Assembly: GCF_000024405.1 (NCBI RefSeq)
Contig: NC_013517.1
Location: 3,441,989-3,505,988 of the forward strand
Length of the DNA stretch: 64,000 bases
DNA from: Sebaldella termitidis ATCC 33386
Lineage (GTDB): Bacteria; Fusobacteriota; Fusobacteriia; Fusobacteriales; Leptotrichiaceae
Direction: 5' to 3'
Shown here: piece after piece, positions 17,901 to 25,467 of the stretch
How positions within the stretch are numbered: the stretch's first letter is position 1
Layout: every line of letters begins with the position of its first letter
The notes under the pieces: model-generated
Told to the model about the DNA's origin: nothing
Databases searched by the model: none
The model's input: the letters and a program-made list of their open reading frames with translations, nothing else
Position numbers and translations under genes: made by a program

Positions 17901-20900
17901 AATTTATAAGTTCTGATGTATTTGTAGCACCGTATTTATCCTTGTCATTATACATATTATTTGCCTGATCTATGAAGCTTGTTACTGTAGAACCTACACT
18001 CACTGATAAACCAATACTTGTACTTTTCTGTTTTACTTTTTCTTCATATACTTCTTTGGCATCCAGAAGTTCTACCCCATTTACTCCCCTTATTACAAGA
18101 TTCTCTCCAATATCAGCCTGCATTGCTTCTGTTCTTACTCTGTTTCCTGCATCTAATACTGTACTTCCTTCTGACATTAAGCTTGACACTGCTACTGTTG
18201 TGCTGTTTCTTTCATTCTCCAGACTGCTTTTGCTGTAACTTACTCCGGCTGATATACCACCGCCTCCTGTTGAAAAGCTTGAACTAAATCCACTTCTCTT
18301 TTCTGTCAAGGAGTATTCATTATTCATGTCATCTGTCGTAATATGTATATTATTTCCGGCTGTAACCAGTATATTGCCACCTGTATTCTCAAGACTATCT
18401 TTTACTGCTATTACATTTGATGCTTTTATATTTACATCATTCCCAGCATCCAGTATTACATTATTCCCTATTAATGTACTTCCTACTGCACTTTCCCTAT
18501 AATCTGTCTCATATCTGTAATAGCTTGAAAATGTCCCCTTCTTCTCTTCCTTTTCCTCATGATACATTGTATTCTTATCATTTGATATATTTATGTTATT
18601 TTCTGCTGTTAACTGTACCGTCCCGTCTGATGCTACTGTACTTCCCTTTATATTTATATCATTCCCGGCATTCATTATTACATTATCAAGCCCTGTTACT
18701 TCCGAACCTAATTTCTGATTTACTTCTGTATATTGATAACCGTTCTTTATGCCTTCTCTTTCTGATTCTCTCAGATTTATTGTATTTATTGAAATATCTT
18801 TCTCTGCTTCTATATACGTTGTTCCCTCTGACTGTGTTACCGCTCCCCTCGATACATAGTTTTCTCCACTGATATATGTTGTATCTCCTGAGCTTATCAC
18901 TCCTACATTCTGTATATTATCTGCTGTATAACTTCTTTCTTCCCCTCTTAATCTATCATGTTCTATTACCTGTACCCCAGTTGTTATATTGCTTATTGTT
19001 CCCCCTGCTGTTAATACAACATTTTCCTTAGCTGCTATCACAGCTCCTATATTCAGTATATCATTTTTTGCATCTATCTGTATATTTGTTCCTGTTATCT
19101 CTGCTGTTAATGCTCCCACACTCTTATTTATCAGATTATCTGTATTTACATATACTGTATTTCCTTCAAGTCTGCCCTGATTTACAAGACTGCTGCTGTT
19201 TATTGCAAGTGTTTCCTGTGCTGATATTGTTGTTGTAGGACTCTTTATATTCTCCAATGTTGCCTGACTTAAATATACCTGTGGTACTAATACCTTTTCC
19301 CCGTTTACTTCCTGTTCCACATACCAGATTATATCACTCTTCAATGCTGCTATCTGATCTCCTGTTAAAGCTATTCCTATTGTTAACTGCAAATCCCCGC
19401 TTGTTGCCACTGCATTATCAAGCATTTCTTTCATTAATTCTGTATCTGCTTTTCCATTTATAAATCTTGTTCCCAGTGTTTCCAAAAGAAGATTATTCAT
19501 ATATTTAGTTTCATAATATGCATCCCCTAATCTTCTTGCATTATTCCAGTCATTTGATTCATTATATCCTATTCTGCTTAAGAAATAATCACTTCCATAA
19601 AATCTTGATAAATCTATATATTGTGATCTTGTTTCCATTAAGTACTTTGATGAAGGATCTTTATTCTCCGAAAATAACTTACTTACAGAACTGTTAAATA
19701 CTCCTGGATTAAATGGTATTGTCCCTGTTGTTATTATATCTATTACTGCTGTTCTGTCCACATGTACTGTTACAGGATCGTAATATAGATCTACATCTAC
19801 ATCTTTTGATGTTATTGTACTTGGGTCTACTACTGCTCCTGATTGAATAACATATCCGTTACTTATTACAGGGCTCCCCTCTATTATCACATTATTTCCT
19901 TCTATTACTGATACACTGTCCGCTATATTTACATCTCTTCCTGCTGTTTTTAAATCTCTTCTTACTCCCAGTGCTGCTCCTGTTCTTGTATCTCCATTTC
20001 CTGCTGTCCAGTGTAATTCCCATGTTTTTACCTGTTCTTCACCGTCATAAACTTTTATTGTGGAAGCTGTTGTTTCATTTTTTATTGTCTGAACCTTATC
20101 TGTTATTCTTAATGTACCTCCTGAACTTATTTTTGAATTCACATTTTCCAGTTCTATTACATCAAGTGTCAGATTTCCTCCTGACAATATTCTTCCGCCC
20201 TCTGTTACAAGTCTGCTTGTATCTATATATCCTGTTAGTACCTGTGTCATATAATTTTTTGTAGGATTAAGCTGGCTGCTTGTCAGATTCCCGTAATAAA
20301 GCTTATAGTCTAAATCATTATTTATGTCATCAAGTTCATCTTTAGGATTTATTCCCCAACCCTGCATATTTGATCTGCCTTCTGAAAATATCCATTCATT
20401 CAGTCTAGTTATCAAACTACTGTTTCCTGTCAGTGTATAAGTATCATCTAAGTTTCTCCATACATCATCATATATTATACGACCGTCCCATGTTTCCCAG
20501 TAAAGTCTGTATTGTCCTGATACTTCTCCGCTGTTTAAAAGCTTATTCCCGCTTAACAGTATATTTCCTCTGCTGTCTATTATCCCCTTTGTATTATCCA
20601 GTAAATTAAAGCCTGTTATATTAAGGGTACTCTGCCCTACTATCTCCCCGCCTGTATTATCTACATCACCTGTGGATATATTCAATTCATTATCACTGTA
20701 TACTGATGCATCTTTATTTACAAACTTTGTTCCTTCTATATCAAGCTTATCAAGAAATACTATCAAATCCTTGTTTGTTATATTATTTCCTGATAATTTT
20801 CCTCTTTCTCCCTCTATCATGGAATTATTTAATATATTTCCTGTTGCCAGTAATTCCACATTACTTGCTGATATTGTTAAGTTATTCGTTATATCTCTTC

Positions 20901-23127
20901 CTGATAATCTTAATAACCCTGAACTTATTGTATTTCCGTTATTTGTTATGTCCACTCCAGATATTAATAAGTTATTTATTCCCTGTATTTTTCCTTCAAG
21001 AAGTAAATTCCCTGAAGATGTTAATGTTATATTATTTCCTCTTATTATCCCAGTATTATTATCATAAGAAAATACATTTTGTAAATTTACTATTGTTGAT
21101 TCTATTGAACTTCTATTTACTATTGATGTATTATTTAAGTTTATACTGCCATTTGATGCCAGCTTTCCTGTATTAGTTAAACTCGTATTATTAGCTGTTA
21201 TCACTTCTTCTGCTAATATCTGACCGCTGTTTATTAATACCGGTGTTGTTATTTCTATATTCTTTGAAGCTATTATCCCCTGATTATTTACATTACTGCT
21301 TCCTTTTAGTTTAGATGTCTCTACGACTGTTATCTTATTTGTATTCATGATATTTGTACTGTCTACATCTAAATTTACTGTTACTATTTCTCCTGTATTT
21401 GTAAAACTAAACCCTTTTGATACTATTTTATCTGATACCTTTAATGTACCTGTATTTGTTAAATCTTTTGTACTTACTAATCCTCCTACATTAATTACAT
21501 TATAGTTTTCAAGGTTTGAAAATATTATAAAACTGCCGTTTGTATTTATTTGTCCGTGGTTTGCTGCATTTCCTGCTGTATCTATTCCTTCTCCTGTTGT
21601 TATCTTTCCTGTACTTTTATTTTCAAGGTTTTTTGTGACAAGTTTTTTATTTGTTATTATTTCTCCGTTATTATCTAAATTATCTGTGCTTATATTTCCT
21701 TCTACTGTAAGTTTTCCTGTATTCGCTGTATCTTTAGCTCTTAATTCTCCTGTAGTCTGAACACTTCCTGTATTATTGAGATTTTTTTCTATTTTTACAT
21801 TGTCTTTTCCGTATAAAGTTCCCTGATTAACTGTATTCCCTTTTATATTAAGTTCTTTATCAGAAAGTATTCTTCCTGTATTTATTGTATCTTCTGAAAC
21901 AGTTATATTCCCTTCACTTTGTATATCAGATCTATTAACCAGACTTTTCCCAACTCTTATTTCATTTTTTCCATATACTAAATTATCTGAATCAAGACTC
22001 CCTTTTATGTCTAAACCATTTTCTGATATTATCTGCCCTTTATTCTTTACATCTTTTCCTACAGTTACATTACCTGTTGAATAAAGATTACTATTATTAT
22101 CCAGATTACCGCTTATTTCTATCTCTGATACCTGAGTTCCTATACCTTTTAATGTAGTTTTATCTGCTTCTATTGTTAATTTCCCCTCTGTATATACCGA
22201 ACCTTCCTGAACAAATTCTTTTGCCTTTATTTCCATGGCTTCTTTAGCCTGTGTTTTATTTGTGACAATTGTTCCGTCAGCATTGATTTTCAACACACGT
22301 TCTGAAATGACGTCGCCTGCAACTCCAATATTTCCATTTACTCCTACTATCTTTATCTGATTTCCATAGATTGAACCGAATGCTGATGAAGATATCAAAA
22401 GCTCATTATTACTTACCCCCTGTTTTGTATAATCTCTAGTATGAGGATTATAGTCAAAGTCTCCTGCTGTCAGGTCTATATCTGCATCCTTTGCATATAT
22501 CTGACCATCTATATACATCTGTCTTGATAACAGTGCTAAATATCTTACACCTTCTGCATTTATTCCTTCACGACCAATCTCTATCTTTCCACCTCTTATA
22601 TTGAAAGGAAGAAGATCTCCGTTTCCGTCTAAGTCTACTCTTGATGTTGTAAATATTACTTTATCAAAATTTATGAAACCCGTATTATTTAAATAGAAAC
22701 CATTCTGTGACGAAAAAATTATATCAGTTTTGTTTTCCGACATCACTTCTAACCAGTTTTCTATTTCTACTCTGTTATTTCCGCCTACTCTGTTTAATAT
22801 TAATCTTGCTGCCTGTTCCTTCGTTAGGTTAGGATTAGCTGCCATCATTCCTGCAAGATAACTTCTTCCTACTCCCTGACCAAAGTTATTAAATACTGTA
22901 GGATCTTTTGTTCTGAACTCACTAAAATCATTAACACTAATTCCTTTATTATTAGGAGTATTAATATTAATGATGTTAGCACCATTTTGTGCTCTGTCTA
23001 CACTTGTTTTCTGTGGTACATTTTTATCTACCTTTATATCTGCAAACAACATGCTGTTCAGCATTCCAAGCAGTAGCCCTACTACTACATTTCTTTTTAC
23101 AATGTTATACCTTTTTCCTCTCTTCAT
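14929..23127 (-). CDS. cdiA: CdiA/filamentous haemagglutinin-type contact toxin
   Basis: The protein has 2732 residues. An extended signal peptide ends near SMLFA. The TPS secretion domain (about 25-280) carries a MAANPNLTKEQAA motif and QNGFYLNNTGF. Long beta-helical haemagglutinin repeats follow (many GN/DN turns) to about residue 2050, interrupted near 870-1000 by a Trp-rich non-repeat block (YWETWDG) that could be a receptor-binding segment. After about 2060 comes a pre-toxin part with the zinc-peptidase-like motif HEPNH at residues 2251-2255. A Lys/Glu coiled coil follows at about 2360-2540. Residues 2625-2732 match the DUF6883 pattern (VNAENAKIDPRKLTEYAL, HPVGKNKAKVFES, GWIIKP, TIYVK). 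No VENN motif was seen. It should be secreted by a TpsB partner, but none is adjacent. Confidence 0.88.
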   Translation of the reverse strand: MKRGKRYNIVKRNVVVGLLLGMLNSMLFADIKVDKNVPQKTSVDRAQNGANIININTPNNKGISVNDFSEFRTKDPTVFNNFGQGVGRSYLAGMMAANPNLTKEQAARLILNRVGGNNRVEIENWLEVMSENKTDIIFSSQNGFYLNNTGFINFDKVIFTTSRVDLDGNGDLLPFNIRGGKIEIGREGINAEGVRYLALLSRQMYIDGQIYAKDADIDLTAGDFDYNPHTRDYTKQGVSNNELLISSSAFGSIYGNQIKIVGVNGNIGVAGDVISERVLKINADGTIVTNKTQAKEAMEIKAKEFVQEGSVYTEGKLTIEADKTTLKGIGTQVSEIEISGNLDNNSNLYSTGNVTVGKDVKNKGQIISENGLDIKGSLDSDNLVYGKNEIRVGKSLVNRSDIQSEGNITVSEDTINTGRILSDKELNIKGNTVNQGTLYGKDNVKIEKNLNNTGSVQTTGELRAKDTANTGKLTVEGNISTDNLDNNGEIITNKKLVTKNLENKSTGKITTGEGIDTAGNAANHGQINTNGSFIIFSNLENYNVINVGGLVSTKDLTNTGTLKVSDKIVSKGFSFTNTGEIVTVNLDVDSTNIMNTNKITVVETSKLKGSSNVNNQGIIASKNIEITTPVLINSGQILAEEVITANNTSLTNTGKLASNGSINLNNTSIVNRSSIESTIVNLQNVFSYDNNTGIIRGNNITLTSSGNLLLEGKIQGINNLLISGVDITNNGNTISSGLLRLSGRDITNNLTISASNVELLATGNILNNSMIEGERGKLSGNNITNKDLIVFLDKLDIEGTKFVNKDASVYSDNELNISTGDVDNTGGEIVGQSTLNITGFNLLDNTKGIIDSRGNILLSGNKLLNSGEVSGQYRLYWETWDGRIIYDDVWRNLDDTYTLTGNSSLITRLNEWIFSEGRSNMQGWGINPKDELDDINNDLDYKLYYGNLTSSQLNPTKNYMTQVLTGYIDTSRLVTEGGRILSGGNLTLDVIELENVNSKISSGGTLRITDKVQTIKNETTASTIKVYDGEEQVKTWELHWTAGNGDTRTGAALGVRRDLKTAGRDVNIADSVSVIEGNNVIIEGSPVISNGYVIQSGAVVDPSTITSKDVDVDLYYDPVTVHVDRTAVIDIITTGTIPFNPGVFNSSVSKLFSENKDPSSKYLMETRSQYIDLSRFYGSDYFLSRIGYNESNDWNNARRLGDAYYETKYMNNLLLETLGTRFINGKADTELMKEMLDNAVATSGDLQLTIGIALTGDQIAALKSDIIWYVEQEVNGEKVLVPQVYLSQATLENIKSPTTTISAQETLAINSSSLVNQGRLEGNTVYVNTDNLINKSVGALTAEITGTNIQIDAKNDILNIGAVIAAKENVVLTAGGTISNITTGVQVIEHDRLRGEERSYTADNIQNVGVISSGDTTYISGENYVSRGAVTQSEGTTYIEAEKDISINTINLRESEREGIKNGYQYTEVNQKLGSEVTGLDNVIMNAGNDINIKGSTVASDGTVQLTAENNINISNDKNTMYHEEKEEKKGTFSSYYRYETDYRESAVGSTLIGNNVILDAGNDVNIKASNVIAVKDSLENTGGNILVTAGNNIHITTDDMNNEYSLTEKRSGFSSSFSTGGGGISAGVSYSKSSLENERNSTTVAVSSLMSEGSTVLDAGNRVRTEAMQADIGENLVIRGVNGVELLDAKEVYEEKVKQKSTSIGLSVSVGSTVTSFIDQANNMYNDKDKYGATNTSELINSAGDGFTLFRSGVSAFNDAQSIYDKLVTGIHPANALAGITANASLSFSQSSYESNTNSTTSVAGNINVGKNFVIESDGDVRLINQKVNVGENFIVDAKNFEARAGENTYSNNTKSSSSGGNIGYDFAQRTMTGGVNVSGGKSNTDSKYYDNTVINVGGTFQLTTREDALFAGANVIADKINFDIGRDLSIISLQDESKSEGKNWGAGLGYSEKNPTTNQTMVGSVTGNLSYSQNNAESKWVSDQTSIIANNGGTVSVDGTLTNVGSIIGSLNSDSKLSIDANKVVVSNLEDYNRGENAGVNVGGIGLNNDNPIGQTGVQYGSHDKEQNSNATFVNSEVTEAGKKLDLEELGINTDISKAQVVTKDEIVEQIDTNLHTDLLNDGTRKQFTEDVRKAEHGILDIIDSVGRDNLNYEEARTDRYAQYYIEKNPQMMEFMKNPDSKSASEIEQMTKDYIKYMTGKDVEVIIVADGSGSGYINGSQSGEGKKDVFILDVSQIALGESVASIYGHEPNHIDDNRRGREGHNETDSNSAGKRLEEILGDTVKSNDFDIEKWLDNSENVGILITGKDKLDNQYQGYDVERLTVDDLGLERARKEKSKCGSFACEAYWTEVIGNIETSLKRNTVENTRLNTDKNKKNKLEKLKEQDEKLKKQYSYTEQTKKEQQGYNEYIDRKNKQGVADLKKEVEVNGLPANTVIIVRDESGKEIKYNNFDEYYYSKSPEEKAELERLSAINNELANKLSNSKTSEEKKKIEKELEQNQLEMNKIVYNKMTYNEYYTGKSLVESALSYKDGVLVVDKNKMLGEVEKAGSAMVAEVGRIEGGASQQTIQDIKNKYGTSTISGDDQIPKGDAYKQYSVNDDEIPKKIVSNGTPKVENNVNKLVNAENAKIDPRKLTEYALNSEHPVGKNKAKVFESVLGYNQSNSDDLLAQVKQKLPSSNSVLGKSDQFGQRYTVDMQITGPNGNTATVRTGWIIKPDSTTPEMTTIYVK

Positions 23128-23145
23128 AATCTCCTCACCTTTTTA

Positions 23146-23276
23146 TTAAAATTTTATTCCAAATATCACATAATTATTAATTCTATTACTGTATTGTTTC
23201 TTTCTATTATATCTCCCACTCCTGCTGAAAATACAATATTCCCCAATAAAAAAACTGCTATTATTTTCCTCTTCAT
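23146..23276 (-). pseudogene. Remnant of an outer-membrane protein, possibly the cdiA TpsB partner
   Basis: ATG 23276 follows AAAGGAG and opens a 36-codon ORF (stop at 23166) consisting of a typical signal peptide (KRKIIAVFLLGNIVFSA) and a dozen more residues. In another frame the DNA directly continues as NNYVIFGIKF-stop (ending at 23146), which looks like the last strand of an outer-membrane barrel. The simplest reading is a gene that lost its middle, leaving the two ends joined out of frame. It lies 19-149 bases upstream of cdiA, where cdiB would be expected. Alternatively it is a genuine tiny leader gene. Confidence 0.4.
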
Positions 23277-23534
23277 TTTTTTCTCCTTTAAAAAAGAAAA
23301 TAGCAAATAAACAAGATACTTAGTAATTGTTATTAGTATTACCCTAATATGTTACTATTAATATTTCTTCTATTTGCTAATTTCAATATTTCCATTCTTT
23401 GTTTTATCTTAGTCAAAATTAATTATACAATAATATATTTATTATTGTCAATTATTTTTTACTATTTTGACAACAAGTATCTAATCTTTTTGTAATAAAA
23501 AAAGATAGTATTTTTATATACTACCTATATTTAT
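23277..23534. other. AT-rich region upstream of the cdiA unit
   Basis: No coding potential seen. It probably holds the promoter for the cdiA-cdiI transcript; no convincing hexamer pair was identified. Confidence 0.4.
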
Positions 23535-23740
23535 TTATATTTCTCTTTTTAGTGGTTTTGCTATTTCACAAAAATTATCCCAATCTCCAAAATTATTTAC
23601 TATTTGTTCTATGCTTACGCCTGTTTCCTTATAGAAATCTTCTGTTGATATTTTTACATTTTTATATTTCCCTACTAATTCACCCTATCACTGTATTTCC
23701 CTTCAAATCCAGCCATAAAATCCTTCGAACGTAGCTTTTT
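23535..23740 (-). pseudogene. Frameshifted gene fragment, HNH-associated-repeat-like
   Basis: Two open frames on the minus strand join across a frameshift near 23681. The first (from about 23740) reads KKLRSKDFMAGFEGKYSDRVN-stop in pieces; the second ends at TAA 23535 and contains KISTEDFYKETGVSIEQIV followed by NNFGDWDNFCEIAK. The pattern of a helix, FGxWxNF and a following helix resembles the homing-endonuclease-associated repeat. No start codon with ribosome binding site remains. Confidence 0.4.
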
Positions 23741-23766
23741 TTATAACTTATCATAATATTTTTTTA

Positions 23767-24156
23767 TTATTCTTGAATACACCCTTTATTTAGAAATCGA
23801 TTCATTTGTTCTGCCGTCTCATATTCTTTAATATTTCCTTCTTGCTTATATATTCTGGCTAACCCGCAATAAGAACGACCTTCACCATTTTCAGCAGCTA
23901 ATTTATAGTATTTTTTAGCTAAAACAATATTTTGGGTATATTCATATAATTGAGCTAATTTATACATTCCAACCGAACTTCCTAAATCTGCAGATTTTTT
24001 GAATGATATTTCCGCTTTTTCAATTTCTCCTTTTTTCAAAAACTCTGTTCCTTTTGCAGAATGATAAGAAGGGTAACCAAATTTAATTAAAAACCAGACT
24101 ACAAATAAAATAAATAATCCTAAAAATATAAATTTTATAAACTTAAATTTCTTCAT
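23767..24156 (-). CDS. Membrane-anchored Sel1/TPR-repeat protein
   Basis: The product has 129 residues. An N-terminal membrane anchor (about 8-27, preceded by Lys/Phe) is followed by two to three Sel1-like helical repeats (AEISFKKSADLGSSVGMYKLAQLY; AKKYYKLAAENGEGRSYCGLARIY). Such repeats mediate protein contacts. ATG 24156 follows AAAGGA. It lies in a region of debris upstream of the CDI locus; Sel1 proteins often sit near such loci, but a role as a spare immunity protein is only a guess. Confidence 0.7.
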   Translation of the reverse strand: MKKFKFIKFIFLGLFILFVVWFLIKFGYPSYHSAKGTEFLKKGEIEKAEISFKKSADLGSSVGMYKLAQLYEYTQNIVLAKKYYKLAAENGEGRSYCGLARIYKQEGNIKEYETAEQMNRFLNKGCIQE

Positions 24157-24222
24157 ATTATATATCCTTTCGATTTATTCATAACAAGTATATCATGAAT
24201 TTAAATCTAAAAAAAGCTGAAA

Positions 24223-24562
24223 TTAATCAGGTTCAACTTCTTCTTTTTTATTCAATCTTTCAAATACCTTCTTTAAAAATCCAGGTATCGGTACTCCCAT
24301 TTCTGATATATTTCCTAATATTGATATTCCTTCATTTGCTATTATAAATACTAACACCAACATTCTAAAACTCATGCTATTGTCCGGTATCAGATTTATT
24401 TTATCCAGCCAGTGTTCTATCAATATCATTGATAAAAACATTGCTTTCCTCAATAAATCTTTTCTGCTTTTATTGCTGCTCACTTCTCCATTATGCCACA
24501 CCTTTATCAGTCCTGTTGCAAAATTAAGGACTATTAAACATAAAAGTTCCTTATTAATGATC
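24223..24562 (-). pseudogene. Truncated phage holin (TcdE/phi-holin family)
   Basis: The minus-strand frame is open from about 24562 to a stop at 24223. It encodes KELLCLIVLNFATGLIKVW, then SSNKSRKDLLRKAMFL, two further hydrophobic helices and a charged tail ending KKEEVEPD. This layout matches the TcdE-type holins of phages and toxin loci. The first membrane helix is clipped by a stop at about 24563, and no start with a ribosome binding site is present. A GTG at 24501 would give 92 residues but lacks a good signal. It abuts the recombinase remnant at 24559. Confidence 0.6.
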
Positions 24563-24759
24563 TAGAATTACAAAAGAAGTTATTAGCCAATTTAAATACT
24601 AAAAATGAAAGCGAAGTATTCGAAACACTGAAGAAGGTTTTGAATAATATGGAGGATATGGACAGAAAGGACATGCAGAAGTTATTTAAAATATTAATAA
24701 AAAAAATTGAACTAACTTCTATTAGTCCAATTAAGGTTGATATAATTCTTAATTTATGA
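24559..24759 (+). pseudogene. C-terminal remnant of a site-specific serine recombinase
   Basis: A 66-codon plus-strand frame ending at TGA 24759 encodes a charged helical tail (LQKKLLANLNTKNESEV; MDRKDMQKLFKILIKKIEL) that closes with PIKVDIILNL-stop. This is the typical C-terminal pattern of large serine recombinases of phages and integrative elements. The catalytic and DNA-binding domains are missing. It meets the truncated holin at about 24560, so a deletion seems to have removed the body of a prophage. Confidence 0.55.
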
Positions 24760-24800
24760 TAAACCGACTACTTTTTTCACTCCGTAATCGGAGATAATTC

Positions 24801-24877
24801 TGGTGCCTAGAAGAGGACTCGAACCTCCGACCCTGCGGGTATGAACCGCATGCTCTAGCCAGCTGAGCTATCTAGGC
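24801..24877 (-). tRNA. tRNA-Met (elongator, CAU)
   Basis: A full cloverleaf of 77 nt with encoded CCA: acceptor GCCTAGA/TCTAGGC, D arm TAGCTCAGCTGG, anticodon loop TTCATAC, T arm GGAGGTTCGAGTCCTC. The G1-C72 pair marks it as elongator. It is the last of three tRNAs in one transcript. Confidence 0.95.
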
Positions 24878-24882
24878 TTATT

Positions 24883-24959
<77 letters not shown>

Positions 24960-24982
24960 TCAACCATTGTTATTTATTAAAG

Positions 24983-25070
24983 TGGTGCCTCGGGCCGGAC
25001 TTGAACCGGCACGGTGATAATCACCACAGGATTTTAAGTCCTGTGCGTCTACCTATTTCGCCACCAAGGC
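24983..25070 (-). tRNA. tRNA-Leu (UAA)
   Basis: Class II tRNA of 88 nt with encoded CCA: acceptor GCCTTGG/CCGAGGC with a G-U type pair, anticodon loop CTTAAAA (UAA), long variable arm TGGTGATTATCACCG, T arm GCCGGTTCAAGTCCGGC. First gene of the tRNA unit, behind a strong promoter. Confidence 0.95.
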
Positions 25071-25086
25071 TTAAACAACAAAAGAA

Positions 25087-25115
25087 ATTATACACTGTCT
25101 TTCGCTGTTTGTCAA
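25087..25115 (-). promoter_or_regulatory. Consensus promoter of the tRNA operon
   Basis: Minus-strand TTGACA (25110-25115) and TATAAT (25087-25092) are exactly 17 bp apart, both perfect matches to consensus, 17 bases before the tRNA-Leu. Confidence 0.92.
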
Positions 25116-25154
25116 CACTTTTTTTTATTTTTTCTTTATTTTACAATATTTCTA

Positions 25155-25451
25155 CTAGAATACGACCGCATCAATAGGTGTTACTATTACTGCTAAGGCT
25201 ATTCTGTCACTCAGATCATCTTTTATTTTCCTTACTACATCCACTATTTCCTGAGCCTGTTCATCCTCTACTATCAGAAGAAGCATACTGTCAGTTCCGG
25301 GCCAAACGTGATTATCAAAATGCTTCAGATCTTTTCTCCACTGACCGGTAATCTTAGATAATATCAAATACCTTTCTACCCCGGATTCTTTAATCTCTGA
25401 CACTACTGTATCTAAAAGGTACGAGGCAAATAATATTTTTACTTCCTTCAT
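25155..25451 (-). CDS. PII-like regulatory protein in the RND operon
   Basis: The 98-residue protein has the ferredoxin-like beta-alpha-beta repeat of the PII-like group: KEVKILFASYLLDTVVSEIK, then GTDSMLLLIVEDEQAQEIVDVV and a final ALAVIVTPIDAVVF strand. PII-like proteins of this type are often encoded behind RND pumps and are thought to sense a ligand or modulate the transporter. GGAGG at 7 bases selects ATG 25451 over the in-frame ATG 25475. It follows the RND gene by 16 bases. Confidence 0.7.
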   Translation of the reverse strand: MKEVKILFASYLLDTVVSEIKESGVERYLILSKITGQWRKDLKHFDNHVWPGTDSMLLLIVEDEQAQEIVDVVRKIKDDLSDRIALAVIVTPIDAVVF

Positions 25452-25467
25452 TCCCTTTCCTCCTTTA

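Noticed and set aside
15015-21176. Many plus-strand ORFs opposite cdiA
   Set aside because: All are Leu/Phe-rich antisense shadows of the haemagglutinin repeats, with no ribosome binding sites.
14929-23127. CRISPR-like repeat array suspected from periodic sequence in the haemagglutinin gene
   Set aside because: Periodicity comes from coding repeats with diverged sequence in an open frame; there are no identical direct repeats with unique spacers anywhere in the window.
23552-23734. 60-codon plus-strand ORF
   Set aside because: It is the antisense of the more convincing minus-strand gene fragment at 23535-23740.
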